A program made the translations under genes and the position numbers. Positions 8,230 to 16,160 of a DNA stretch of 60,406 nt are shown here, in pieces. This DNA is from JAJDIA01 sp031555145 (GTDB taxonomy: Bacteria > Bacteroidota > Bacteroidia > Bacteroidales > Tannerellaceae): contig JAVBUR010000053.1 of the NCBI GenBank assembly GCA_031555145.1, positions 1 to 60,406 on the forward strand, given 5' to 3'. Each line of letters begins with the position of its first letter. The stretch's first letter is position 1. The notes below the pieces were generated by a model. It saw nothing but the letters and a program-made list of their open reading frames with translations. It had not been told where the DNA came from and made no database searches.

Positions 8230-11200
8230 ATGAATAGAAAATTAACTTTCTTTTTATTGCTGGTTGTTTCTGCACTTTTTTGCTGGGCACAACAAGCAAC
8301 GACTGTAAAAGGGACAGTGAAAGATACGGATAATAATCCGGTTATCGGAGCCACTGTCGTTGTCAAAGGAACTACACAAGGTACAACCACCGACATGGAT
8401 GGGAACTATGAGATCAGTGTTTCGGCAGGACAAGTCCTTGAATTCTCTTATGTAGGCATGCAAGCCGCTTCTGTGACAGTAGGTACCCAGCGTACCATTA
8501 ACATTACCCTGGCTGAAAGCGAATTGCTGGAAGAAGTGGTGGTAATCGGATACGGTACGGTAAAGAAAAAGGATTTGACCGGTGCCGTTTCTTCTGTCAG
8601 CGGTAGTGAAATACAAGCGGATATTGCACGTAATGTCTCTTCAGCTTTACAGGGACGTATTGCCGGTGTTACTGTTTCGGCAGCAAACGGTCAGCCGGGC
8701 GAAGGCATGAACATCAATATCCGCGGGATGAATTCGTTGCGTAAATCAGAGCCATTGTATGTGATCGACGGTGTATACGGGGATATCAATATGGTAGAAC
8801 CGTCTGACATTCAGTCGCTCGACGTACTGAAAGATGCATCTGCTGCCGCTATTTACGGTTCACGTGCAGCCAACGGCGTTATATTGGTTACCACCAAAGG
8901 CGGCCGTAAAGAAATGCCTACCCGTGTGGATGTGAATGCGTATACCGGTGTACAAAAAATGATGCGTAAGATTGCCGTATTGGACGGCAATGAATTTCGC
9001 GACTATTGCAAGCTGAATAATATCATGCAGGATCAGCCTTTGCTTACCGGCTGGAATGGAAAAGGGACAGACTGGCAAGATGAATTATACCAGCCTGCAA
9101 CTATAAACAAGGTAGCGCTAAGTGTTTCAGGAGGAAATAAAACTTCTACATTCAATGTTTCGGCCAGTTACCTGAATCAGGAAGGTATAGTCAAAACAAC
9201 CGGCTATGAAGCATGGAACTTACGCGCAAAGAACGACTTTTCTTTCTTTAATGATCACCTGCGCATAGGTAGTACCCTAATGATGAAAATGTGGGATCAG
9301 GATTATGACGATGTTAGTTATCACATGGTATTGCGGTCTGTCCCGGTAATGCCAGTTTACGATGACGGAAGCAATAGTGATAATCTGGATTACAGGGGAC
9401 ACTGGGGTACTGTTCCTACCTGGGCACGCCAGATCGACAATCCTGTAGGTTATGTCGAAGCATATGACCGGCAAAGGCATGGCATTGACCTGCTGATCAA
9501 TGCGTTTGCCGAAGTAGATCTGGGCTTGAAGGGATTAAAATATAAATTCAATGTCGGTATCGATAAGACTACGCGTAGAACTTATGACTACATTATTCCC
9601 TACTATTTCAGTGCTTCCGGTAAAAATATGGAAAACAGCCTGGCTGAAGGAAACGGATGGAGTAACAGATGGTTGCTTGAAAACACGTTACACTATGACA
9701 ATACTTTCGGTAAACATACGGTATCCCTATTACTCGGCTATTCAGCTCAAAAGGATCACTATCGCGGTTTCGACGCCAAACGTACCGGTATGCCTGACGG
9801 CATCAAAGTGATCAGTGCCGGCCTGGCAAGTTCAAGTACAGCCAATGGAAGTGAGATATCCAGTACATTGGTGTCGCAATTCGCCCGGGCTATGTATAGT
9901 TATGATTCACGCTATATGATTTCCGCTTCTATCCGGCGCGATGGTTCTTCCCGTTTTGTGGATGGTCACCGTTACGGAACTTTCCCTTCCGTATCTGCAG
10001 GATGGAATATCATGAATGAACCGTTTTTTGAAAATGCACAAAATGTGGTAAACGAGCTAAAGCTGCGTGCCAGTTACGGTGTACTGGGCAATTTGAACGG
10101 TATCAGTGAGTATCAGACACAAAGTACGATCCAGGACGGTTTCAACTATGTACAGGGAGGAACCTGGTGGGTAGGTCAAATCACAAATTCCTCATGGATC
10201 ACTCCACCGGAAACCACCTGGGAGAAAACAAAAACCATCGATATCGGGGTGGATGCCGGATTCCTGAATAACCGCTTCAGCATTACAGCAGATTATTTTA
10301 TTCAAAACACCGATGGCTTATTGATGAGTGTCAATCAAGCGCCGAGTGCCGGGATGAGCGGTTCTCCGGTGCTGAATGCCGCACTGGTTGAGAATAAGGG
10401 GATAGAGCTCTCATTAAACCACCGCAACACCATCGGTGAATTTTATTACTCGGTGGGGCTGAATCTTGCCCACATCAAAAACAACCTGAAAGAAATTCAG
10501 ACATTAACAAAACAGGAAATCACCGGTTTTAACCCGAATGGGGGAGGAACTATTACTTGGGCAAAGGAAGGCAAACCTATCGGTTCTTTCTATCTGATCA
10601 AGACAGCCGGATTATTCCAGAGCGAAGAAGAAATCCGTAACTATAAAAATGCCGAAGGTAAAGTGATCCAGCCGACAGCTAAACCGGGTGATATCAAGTT
10701 CGTAGATTATAATGGCGACGGCCAGATCAATGACGGTGACCAGCAGTATTGTGGGAACCCTTTCCCCAAACTAAACATGGGGTTAAACCTGACAGCCATG
10801 TATAAAGGAATAGACTTCAGCCTGTTCTTCGACGGGAACTTCGGAAACAAAGTATACAACTCCATGCGTTACGGTACTTCTTACATGCAGAACGGAGTGA
10901 CGAATGTGTCGCGGGATGTACTGAATGAATGGCGGGAAGATAATCGTAATACATCAATGCCACGCTATTCGCCCAACGATGAGAACAAAAATAATCAGGC
11001 CATCTCCGACCGCTGGTTGGAAGACGGTTCGTTCTTCAGGCTGAAGACGCTTGAGTTTGGTTATACCCTGCCGGAAATGTGGACAACAAAGATCAAACTG
11101 CAGAAAGTCCGCCTTTATACAGCCATGGAAAACCTCTTTATGGCGACGTCGTACAAAGGCTATACTCCTGATCTGGGTGTTAACGACTCAGCAGGTTCCG

Positions 11201-11295
11201 GTATAGATGGTACAAGCGTTTTGAGTCGCGGATGCGACCACGGCCGTTATCCGACACCGCGTACATTCACCTTTGGGTTGCAAGTAAATTTCTAA
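8230..11295 (+). CDS. SusC/RagA-type TonB-dependent outer-membrane transporter
   Basis: A 1021-residue outer-membrane protein. After a signal peptide (cut near CWAQQ) comes a carboxypeptidase-regulatory-like domain (about 24-98, TVKGTVKDTDNNPVIGATV), then the plug (LLEEVVVIGYGTVKKKDLTG; GMNSLRKSEPLYVIDGVYG, the SusC signature region), and the 22-strand barrel ending in aromatic residues (FGLQVNF). SusC-type proteins import oligosaccharides or peptides with energy from TonB, under a SusD lid. It is first in an operon with susD 13 bp downstream. No TonB-box receptor extension (STN domain) is present, so it is not of the ECF-sigma-signalling type. Confidence 0.95.
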   Translation: MNRKLTFFLLLVVSALFCWAQQATTVKGTVKDTDNNPVIGATVVVKGTTQGTTTDMDGNYEISVSAGQVLEFSYVGMQAASVTVGTQRTINITLAESELLEEVVVIGYGTVKKKDLTGAVSSVSGSEIQADIARNVSSALQGRIAGVTVSAANGQPGEGMNINIRGMNSLRKSEPLYVIDGVYGDINMVEPSDIQSLDVLKDASAAAIYGSRAANGVILVTTKGGRKEMPTRVDVNAYTGVQKMMRKIAVLDGNEFRDYCKLNNIMQDQPLLTGWNGKGTDWQDELYQPATINKVALSVSGGNKTSTFNVSASYLNQEGIVKTTGYEAWNLRAKNDFSFFNDHLRIGSTLMMKMWDQDYDDVSYHMVLRSVPVMPVYDDGSNSDNLDYRGHWGTVPTWARQIDNPVGYVEAYDRQRHGIDLLINAFAEVDLGLKGLKYKFNVGIDKTTRRTYDYIIPYYFSASGKNMENSLAEGNGWSNRWLLENTLHYDNTFGKHTVSLLLGYSAQKDHYRGFDAKRTGMPDGIKVISAGLASSSTANGSEISSTLVSQFARAMYSYDSRYMISASIRRDGSSRFVDGHRYGTFPSVSAGWNIMNEPFFENAQNVVNELKLRASYGVLGNLNGISEYQTQSTIQDGFNYVQGGTWWVGQITNSSWITPPETTWEKTKTIDIGVDAGFLNNRFSITADYFIQNTDGLLMSVNQAPSAGMSGSPVLNAALVENKGIELSLNHRNTIGEFYYSVGLNLAHIKNNLKEIQTLTKQEITGFNPNGGGTITWAKEGKPIGSFYLIKTAGLFQSEEEIRNYKNAEGKVIQPTAKPGDIKFVDYNGDGQINDGDQQYCGNPFPKLNMGLNLTAMYKGIDFSLFFDGNFGNKVYNSMRYGTSYMQNGVTNVSRDVLNEWREDNRNTSMPRYSPNDENKNNQAISDRWLEDGSFFRLKTLEFGYTLPEMWTTKIKLQKVRLYTAMENLFMATSYKGYTPDLGVNDSAGSGIDGTSVLSRGCDHGRYPTPRTFTFGLQVNF

Positions 11296-11308
11296 CCACT
11301 AAAAAAAG

Positions 11309-12970
11309 ATGCGTTTTATGAAAACAATGAAGATAAAAAACTATCTGTTGGCTTTGAGCGCGTGTACTATCTTAGGTGCATGCGACGAATCCAGCTTTTT
11401 GAACGAAATAAACCCCAATCGTCCTACAGACGCTACCTACTGGCAAACTGCCGATGACCTGGATGCCGCTATTGCCACCGTTTATAACAGGGTGCGTGGG
11501 AGTGTATCCGGTTATTATGGTGCATTTGACTGTTTTCAGGCGCCGAACAACAGTTTAGCCGACGATATTTTCATGACGATCGGCGAAGAAAAATTCACAT
11601 GGGATTATGTGATCTTCAACAACTCGCCCGAAACCGGGGGTAATCCCTGGAATTATTTATATATCGCCATCCAGCGTGCCAATATACTGCTCAAAAATAC
11701 GGGCGCCGAATGTCCGGTTAAAGACGAAATCAAAAATCCGATACGCGGGGAAGCGCTGTTCCTCAGGGGATATAATTATTACCTGTTGGCTATTAATTAC
11801 GGTAAAGCCATTATCCGTACGGAACCGGTTCTTTCCACATTGGAAACAGCGAAAGAAATGTCTTCACGCGAAGAGGTTTGGGCACAGGCGGAAAACGACC
11901 TGAAAGCGGCTGTAGAGCTGTTGCCACAAAGCCGGCCTGCTACAGAAAATGGGCGTGTAACCAAAGGTGCGGCAATCGCATTTCTTGGCAAATGCTACCT
12001 GTTCCAGAAGAAATACGCCGAAGCTAAAACGGAATTAGGAAAGTTGATGCAATCGCCTTATGCCTATGATCTGGTGGAAGACTATTCCCATAACTTCCGC
12101 GATGACACCGAATTCAACAAAGAGTCGATCTTTGAATTGAACTATGACCAGTTCGGCGATCAATCCGGACGCTGGAACAGCGGTGAAGGAACAGCGGCCA
12201 ATATGGGAAATGTATTGGCCAACTTCTTCGGACCCGACCTGCCATCCAGCGGCGGCTGGTATAAGATGCAGCCGTCTGCTTCCCTTGTGGAAGAGTTCAT
12301 TATCGAAGAACGTCCTGCCGGTTCGGACTCCCGCTGGGACAAACGGATGTACACTACCATGTATTTCAAATATTCAGACTACAACGACCCGAAGGCAGAT
12401 GATACATTCTACAATAATGTGCCTTTTGATGATATGTGGAGTATTAATGCCGGCAAAAAACTCGCACTGGGTAAACCTGATTATCCGACTATCGACGGGA
12501 AAGAAGGTCGTTTCATTCTGAAGAAATACAGTGCCTGGTGGAGTGAAAGCGGTTGTAGCTTCTATGGAGGAGAATCAACCTGGTCTTCGCGTAAGATGAA
12601 TTTCCGCGTCATGCGTTTTGCAGAAGTCTTACTGATGTATGCCGAAGCATGTGCCCAAACAAACGATGTGGCAGGAGCCAATGCAGCGTTGAAACGTGTC
12701 CGCGACCGTGCCGGCCTTGCAGACAAAACTTTCGGGCAAGCCGATCTGATGAAAGAAATCCAACACCAGAACATGCTGGAACTTGTGGAAGAATGTACCC
12801 GCTGGTTCTATCTGAAGCACTGGTTCAATGATAATGAACTGAAAGCTTTCCTCATAGCCCAAAACACACAGGGAGGCGCCAACTACATGCCTAAATACCG
12901 TTGGTTACCTGTTCCTTTCCAGGAAATGAATAACAATGAACTCTGTACCCAAACGGAAGGTTGGGAATAA
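11309..12970 (+). CDS. SusD/RagB-type surface glycan-binding lipoprotein
   Basis: A 553-residue lipoprotein: hydrophobic leader with lipobox LGAC, Cys after about 28 residues, then the SusD fold of TPR-like helices (NPNRPTDATYWQTADDLDAA, RGEALFLRGYNYYLLAINYG, FRVMRFAEVLLMYAEA and LVEECTRWFYLKHW are all typical). It forms the lid of the neighbouring SusC transporter and captures the substrate at the cell surface. Three in-frame ATGs (11309, 11318, 11327) are all usable. A strong hairpin with a T run follows, so transcription may partly end here. Confidence 0.93.
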   Translation: MRFMKTMKIKNYLLALSACTILGACDESSFLNEINPNRPTDATYWQTADDLDAAIATVYNRVRGSVSGYYGAFDCFQAPNNSLADDIFMTIGEEKFTWDYVIFNNSPETGGNPWNYLYIAIQRANILLKNTGAECPVKDEIKNPIRGEALFLRGYNYYLLAINYGKAIIRTEPVLSTLETAKEMSSREEVWAQAENDLKAAVELLPQSRPATENGRVTKGAAIAFLGKCYLFQKKYAEAKTELGKLMQSPYAYDLVEDYSHNFRDDTEFNKESIFELNYDQFGDQSGRWNSGEGTAANMGNVLANFFGPDLPSSGGWYKMQPSASLVEEFIIEERPAGSDSRWDKRMYTTMYFKYSDYNDPKADDTFYNNVPFDDMWSINAGKKLALGKPDYPTIDGKEGRFILKKYSAWWSESGCSFYGGESTWSSRKMNFRVMRFAEVLLMYAEACAQTNDVAGANAALKRVRDRAGLADKTFGQADLMKEIQHQNMLELVEECTRWFYLKHWFNDNELKAFLIAQNTQGGANYMPKYRWLPVPFQEMNNNELCTQTEGWE

Positions 12971-12991
12971 TCAACTCACACAAACAGAAAG

Positions 12992-13020
12992 AAGGGAGAG
13001 AATAACCTCTCTCCCTTTTT
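12992..13020 (+). terminator. Strong hairpin between susD and the sulfotransferase gene
   Basis: AAGGGAGAGA (12992-13001) and TCTCTCCCTT (13008-13017) make a perfect 10-bp stem with a 6-nt loop, followed by T residues. It lies 21 bp after susD and 18 bp before the next start, so it can act as a terminator or as an attenuator that makes the last two genes weaker than susCD. Confidence 0.7.
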
Positions 13021-13037
13021 CATCAATCACCACTTCC

Positions 13038-14831
13038 ATGAAACGAATAAAGTATTATTTTACAGCCATACTACTGCTTGCCTGCCTTTCGGGATGTGGC
13101 GAGGAGGAGACAGAATCAATTGACACGAGCAAAGAAGCATCAAGCATCGAATCTTTGGTTAATGAAGGTAGTTTACTGAAAGAGATTACACAGGACGAGC
13201 AGAATTACACGTTTGTTTTTGAGACCGAAACTGTCGAAATCTTAGCTGATAAGATAGCATCCGTACATAAAAACCCGGAAGAATGGAACACGGAGCTGAC
13301 TTTTGTCAATAAACAACAACTATCGATCCCCACATTAGGTACCCATATCAATAACTCCATTCAAACCGTCACACTGAACCCATCAGGATACAACCCATTG
13401 GCAGCAACCGTTTTTGCGACTTTTCCGGTAAAGGGACGTGCCAAGATCATCGTTCATGGAAAAGAAGGAAGCAATGGTACGGTTGAATATCTGTTCCAGA
13501 ATTATGCAGAAAACCAGCCTTTAACGATTCTGGGCTTGTATGCCGATTATGCAAACAAAGTCAGTATTATTATGACAGACAGGGAGGGTAACGAACGAGT
13601 ACGTATGCAAACAACGATTCAAACAGCCCCTTTGGATATTTCGGTATTGCCTACCTACATCAAAGTAAATAAATCACTCGCTGATAAAATGGAGCCGGGA
13701 ATGACTTTATTGAATGATCCCGGATCAAGCGAAGCGGATACATCGTGTCCTTATATGCTGGATGCAGACGGTGAGATCCGGTGGGTGTTGGATTGGCGAA
13801 CCTCTCCTGAACTGTTACATATAGGCGCGCAATGCGGATTATTCCGTATGAAGAACGGTAATTACCTGGTAGGTGATGCCAATAACTACCAGATCGCCGA
13901 GGTGGATATCCTGGGTAAGATGATCAGAAGATGGGACTTAAAAGCACTGGGATACAGTTTTCATCATGAGGTTTCAATCGGTGAGAATGGCATGATGCTT
14001 GTCTCCGTCTCCAAACTGGATGCCACGCTGAACAATGGTAAGCCGCGTATATTCGATCATATTATTGAGATGAGCTCAAACGAAGGGACGGTCACCCGCG
14101 AGTGGGATTTGGTAACTATGTTAGATTCATCCCGTTATACAGCGACAGACCCTTCGATGCCGGGAGCCTCTTCCGGCCAGTCACAAGAGAACTGGGCGCA
14201 CCAAAATGCCATACAGTACTGGGGGGAAGACCTGTTAACCTCCGCGCGTTTCCAGGGCGTTTTCAAATTTAGCAAAAACGGTGAACTGGCCTGGATCATC
14301 TCCCCGCACAAGAACTGGCGCCCCGAATACCGAAAACATTTACTTACTCCGCTGGATAAAAACGGGAACAAGATAACTGATCCCCAGGTAATAAGCGGAG
14401 AAAAAAGCGCCCCCGATTTTGACTGGCCATGGGGACAACATACGCCGGTGCTCCTGCCTAACGGGCATATACTCGTTTTCGACAACGGCTATGCCCGACA
14501 TTTCGTAGCCAAACCATTCATGGTGCCCGGACAATATAGTCGTGTCGTAGAATATGAGGTGGACGAAACAAACAAGACAGTCAGACAAATCTGGGCATTT
14601 GGTACTGGTCAGGATAAATGGTATGCACCGGCCTTTTCTTCCGTGCAATATTTACCGGAAACAGGACATGTCCTGTTTTGCCCCGGTATGGGAAACAAGT
14701 TAAGCAATGGCTCTTACGGCGCACATATTATTGAGGTTGATCCAAAAACAAACGAGATCGTATTCGAGGTGGAAATTCTCACCACTTTCCATCGGGTTAC
14801 CCGCCTCTGCCTGTATCCGGAGGGTATGTAA
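13038..14831 (+). CDS. Arylsulfate sulfotransferase (ASST) family lipoprotein
   Basis: The 597-residue protein starts with a lipoprotein signal (LLACLSGC, Cys about 20), an N-terminal Ig-like domain (about 60-210) and a 6-bladed propeller of the PF05935 arylsulfotransferase type. ASST moves sulfate from one phenol ester to another through a sulfo-histidine. The E. coli active-site set (His252, His356, Arg374, His436) has clear counterparts with similar spacing: His309/His310 in HHEV, His388 in WAHQNAI, Arg404 in ARFQGVF and His468 in WGQHTP. I chose the ATG at 13038; the longer frame from 12936 overlaps susD and precedes the lipoprotein signal. It lies inside a SusC/SusD operon, which is unusual company. 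The real donor and acceptor are unknown. Confidence 0.82.
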   Translation: MKRIKYYFTAILLLACLSGCGEEETESIDTSKEASSIESLVNEGSLLKEITQDEQNYTFVFETETVEILADKIASVHKNPEEWNTELTFVNKQQLSIPTLGTHINNSIQTVTLNPSGYNPLAATVFATFPVKGRAKIIVHGKEGSNGTVEYLFQNYAENQPLTILGLYADYANKVSIIMTDREGNERVRMQTTIQTAPLDISVLPTYIKVNKSLADKMEPGMTLLNDPGSSEADTSCPYMLDADGEIRWVLDWRTSPELLHIGAQCGLFRMKNGNYLVGDANNYQIAEVDILGKMIRRWDLKALGYSFHHEVSIGENGMMLVSVSKLDATLNNGKPRIFDHIIEMSSNEGTVTREWDLVTMLDSSRYTATDPSMPGASSGQSQENWAHQNAIQYWGEDLLTSARFQGVFKFSKNGELAWIISPHKNWRPEYRKHLLTPLDKNGNKITDPQVISGEKSAPDFDWPWGQHTPVLLPNGHILVFDNGYARHFVAKPFMVPGQYSRVVEYEVDETNKTVRQIWAFGTGQDKWYAPAFSSVQYLPETGHVLFCPGMGNKLSNGSYGAHIIEVDPKTNEIVFEVEILTTFHRVTRLCLYPEGM

Positions 14832-14843
14832 TAATCGAACTAA

Positions 14844-16046
14844 ATGACAAAAATGATGTACGTTGATTATCAAAACAGAATTAAAGCCTTACGAAACAAA
14901 CAGGAAGCATTGCTTACCCGTGAGAATCGTCCCATAGTGGAAGATAGTGGTATTGTAACCCGTTATACTTACCCGATCATAACAGCTGCTCATATCCCTT
15001 TGGAATGGCGGTACGATCTGAATCCTGAAACCAATCCACTTTGTCTGGAGCGTATCGGTGTGAATACCTGTATGAACGCAGGGGCTATCAGGTGGGGAGG
15101 TAAATACCTGTTGATTGTCCGTGTGGAAGGGGTAGACCGTAAATCCTATTTCGCTATGGCCGAAAGCCCGAACGGCGTGGATAATTTTCGTTTTTGGGAA
15201 CGCCCGGTTACTCTTCCGGATATCGATCCGAAAGAAACCAATGTATATGATATGCGCTTGACAAACCATGAAGACGGATGGATTTACGGAACTTTCTGTA
15301 GTGAACATCTCGACCCGGAAGCACCACCGGGGGATTTATCTTCTGCTGTTGCAGCAACTGGAATTGTCCGGACAAAGGACCTTATTCATTGGGAAAGACT
15401 ACCGAATTTAAAGGCAGAAAACCAGCAACGTAATGTGGTATTGCATCCCGAGTTCGTAGCCGGGAAATACGCCTTATATACCCGTGGGCAAGAAGGTTTT
15501 ATTGATGCTGGGAACAGGGGACATATCGGTTGGGCATTGATTGATGATATAACCAACGCTATCATTCGGTCTGAGCGGGTTATTGATGAACGCTATTACC
15601 ATACGATCAAAGAAAAGAAGAACGGCGAAGGGGCACCCCCGATCAGAACGCCCCGGGGCTGGTTGCATCTGGCTCACGGAGTCAGGACGTGCGCCGCCGG
15701 GCTTCGTTATGTGCTTTACATGTACATGACAGCCCTCGATGATCCTACCCGGATGGTTGCACGACCCGGAGGGTATTTTATGGCGCCGGTAGGAGAAGAA
15801 CGCATCGGAGATGTCTCCAATGTATTATTCGCCAACGGCTGGATTGCGGATGAAGACGGGACAGTATTCATTTACTACGCCTCCAGCGATACGCGGATGC
15901 ATGTGGCTGTTTCTACCGTAGAGGCGCTTGTTGATTATTGTATGCATACACCCGAAGACGGCCTTCGTTCGGCCGCCTCCGTATTGAAAATCAATGAACT
16001 AATTGATAAAAACAAACACTATATAAAGCACCACTATTGCCTGTAA
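14844..16046 (+). CDS. GH130 phosphorylase, probably 4-O-beta-D-mannosyl-D-glucose phosphorylase
   Basis: A cytoplasmic protein (no signal peptide) of 400 residues with the five-bladed propeller fold of GH130. Segments such as ERIGVNTCMNAGAIRWGGKY, YDMRLTNHEDGWIYG, QQRNVVLHPEF and RYYHTIKEKKNGEG read very like the Bacteroides fragilis mannosyl-glucose phosphorylase (GH130_1). The proposed catalytic Asp in that enzyme (Asp131) corresponds to Asp136 here, in VYDMRL. The reaction splits mannosyl-glucose with phosphate to mannose 1-phosphate and glucose. It ends the SusC/SusD operon (12 bp after the sulfotransferase) and is the best clue to the substrate: a beta-mannoside or beta-mannan-derived sugar. 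Starts at 14853 or 14856 are also possible. Confidence 0.85.
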   Translation: MTKMMYVDYQNRIKALRNKQEALLTRENRPIVEDSGIVTRYTYPIITAAHIPLEWRYDLNPETNPLCLERIGVNTCMNAGAIRWGGKYLLIVRVEGVDRKSYFAMAESPNGVDNFRFWERPVTLPDIDPKETNVYDMRLTNHEDGWIYGTFCSEHLDPEAPPGDLSSAVAATGIVRTKDLIHWERLPNLKAENQQRNVVLHPEFVAGKYALYTRGQEGFIDAGNRGHIGWALIDDITNAIIRSERVIDERYYHTIKEKKNGEGAPPIRTPRGWLHLAHGVRTCAAGLRYVLYMYMTALDDPTRMVARPGGYFMAPVGEERIGDVSNVLFANGWIADEDGTVFIYYASSDTRMHVAVSTVEALVDYCMHTPEDGLRSAASVLKINELIDKNKHYIKHHYCL

Positions 16047-16160
16047 TAACGAGGGCGCTCCGCATTGAGAGGCACCCTTGTTGTATCTATCGGGTAAACG
16101 GTTACCTGGATACCTGGAGGAACATCTTGTCGAAGTTAATGATCACTTCCCGGAACTGCT

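Noticed and set aside
12936..13037. Upstream start for the sulfotransferase
   Set aside because: It would overlap the end of susD and place 34 residues, read through the terminator hairpin, before the lipoprotein signal.
16047..16160. Terminator between GH130 and GH95 genes
   Set aside because: GAGGGCGCTC and GGCACCCTTG pair poorly and lack a T run; not strong enough to list.
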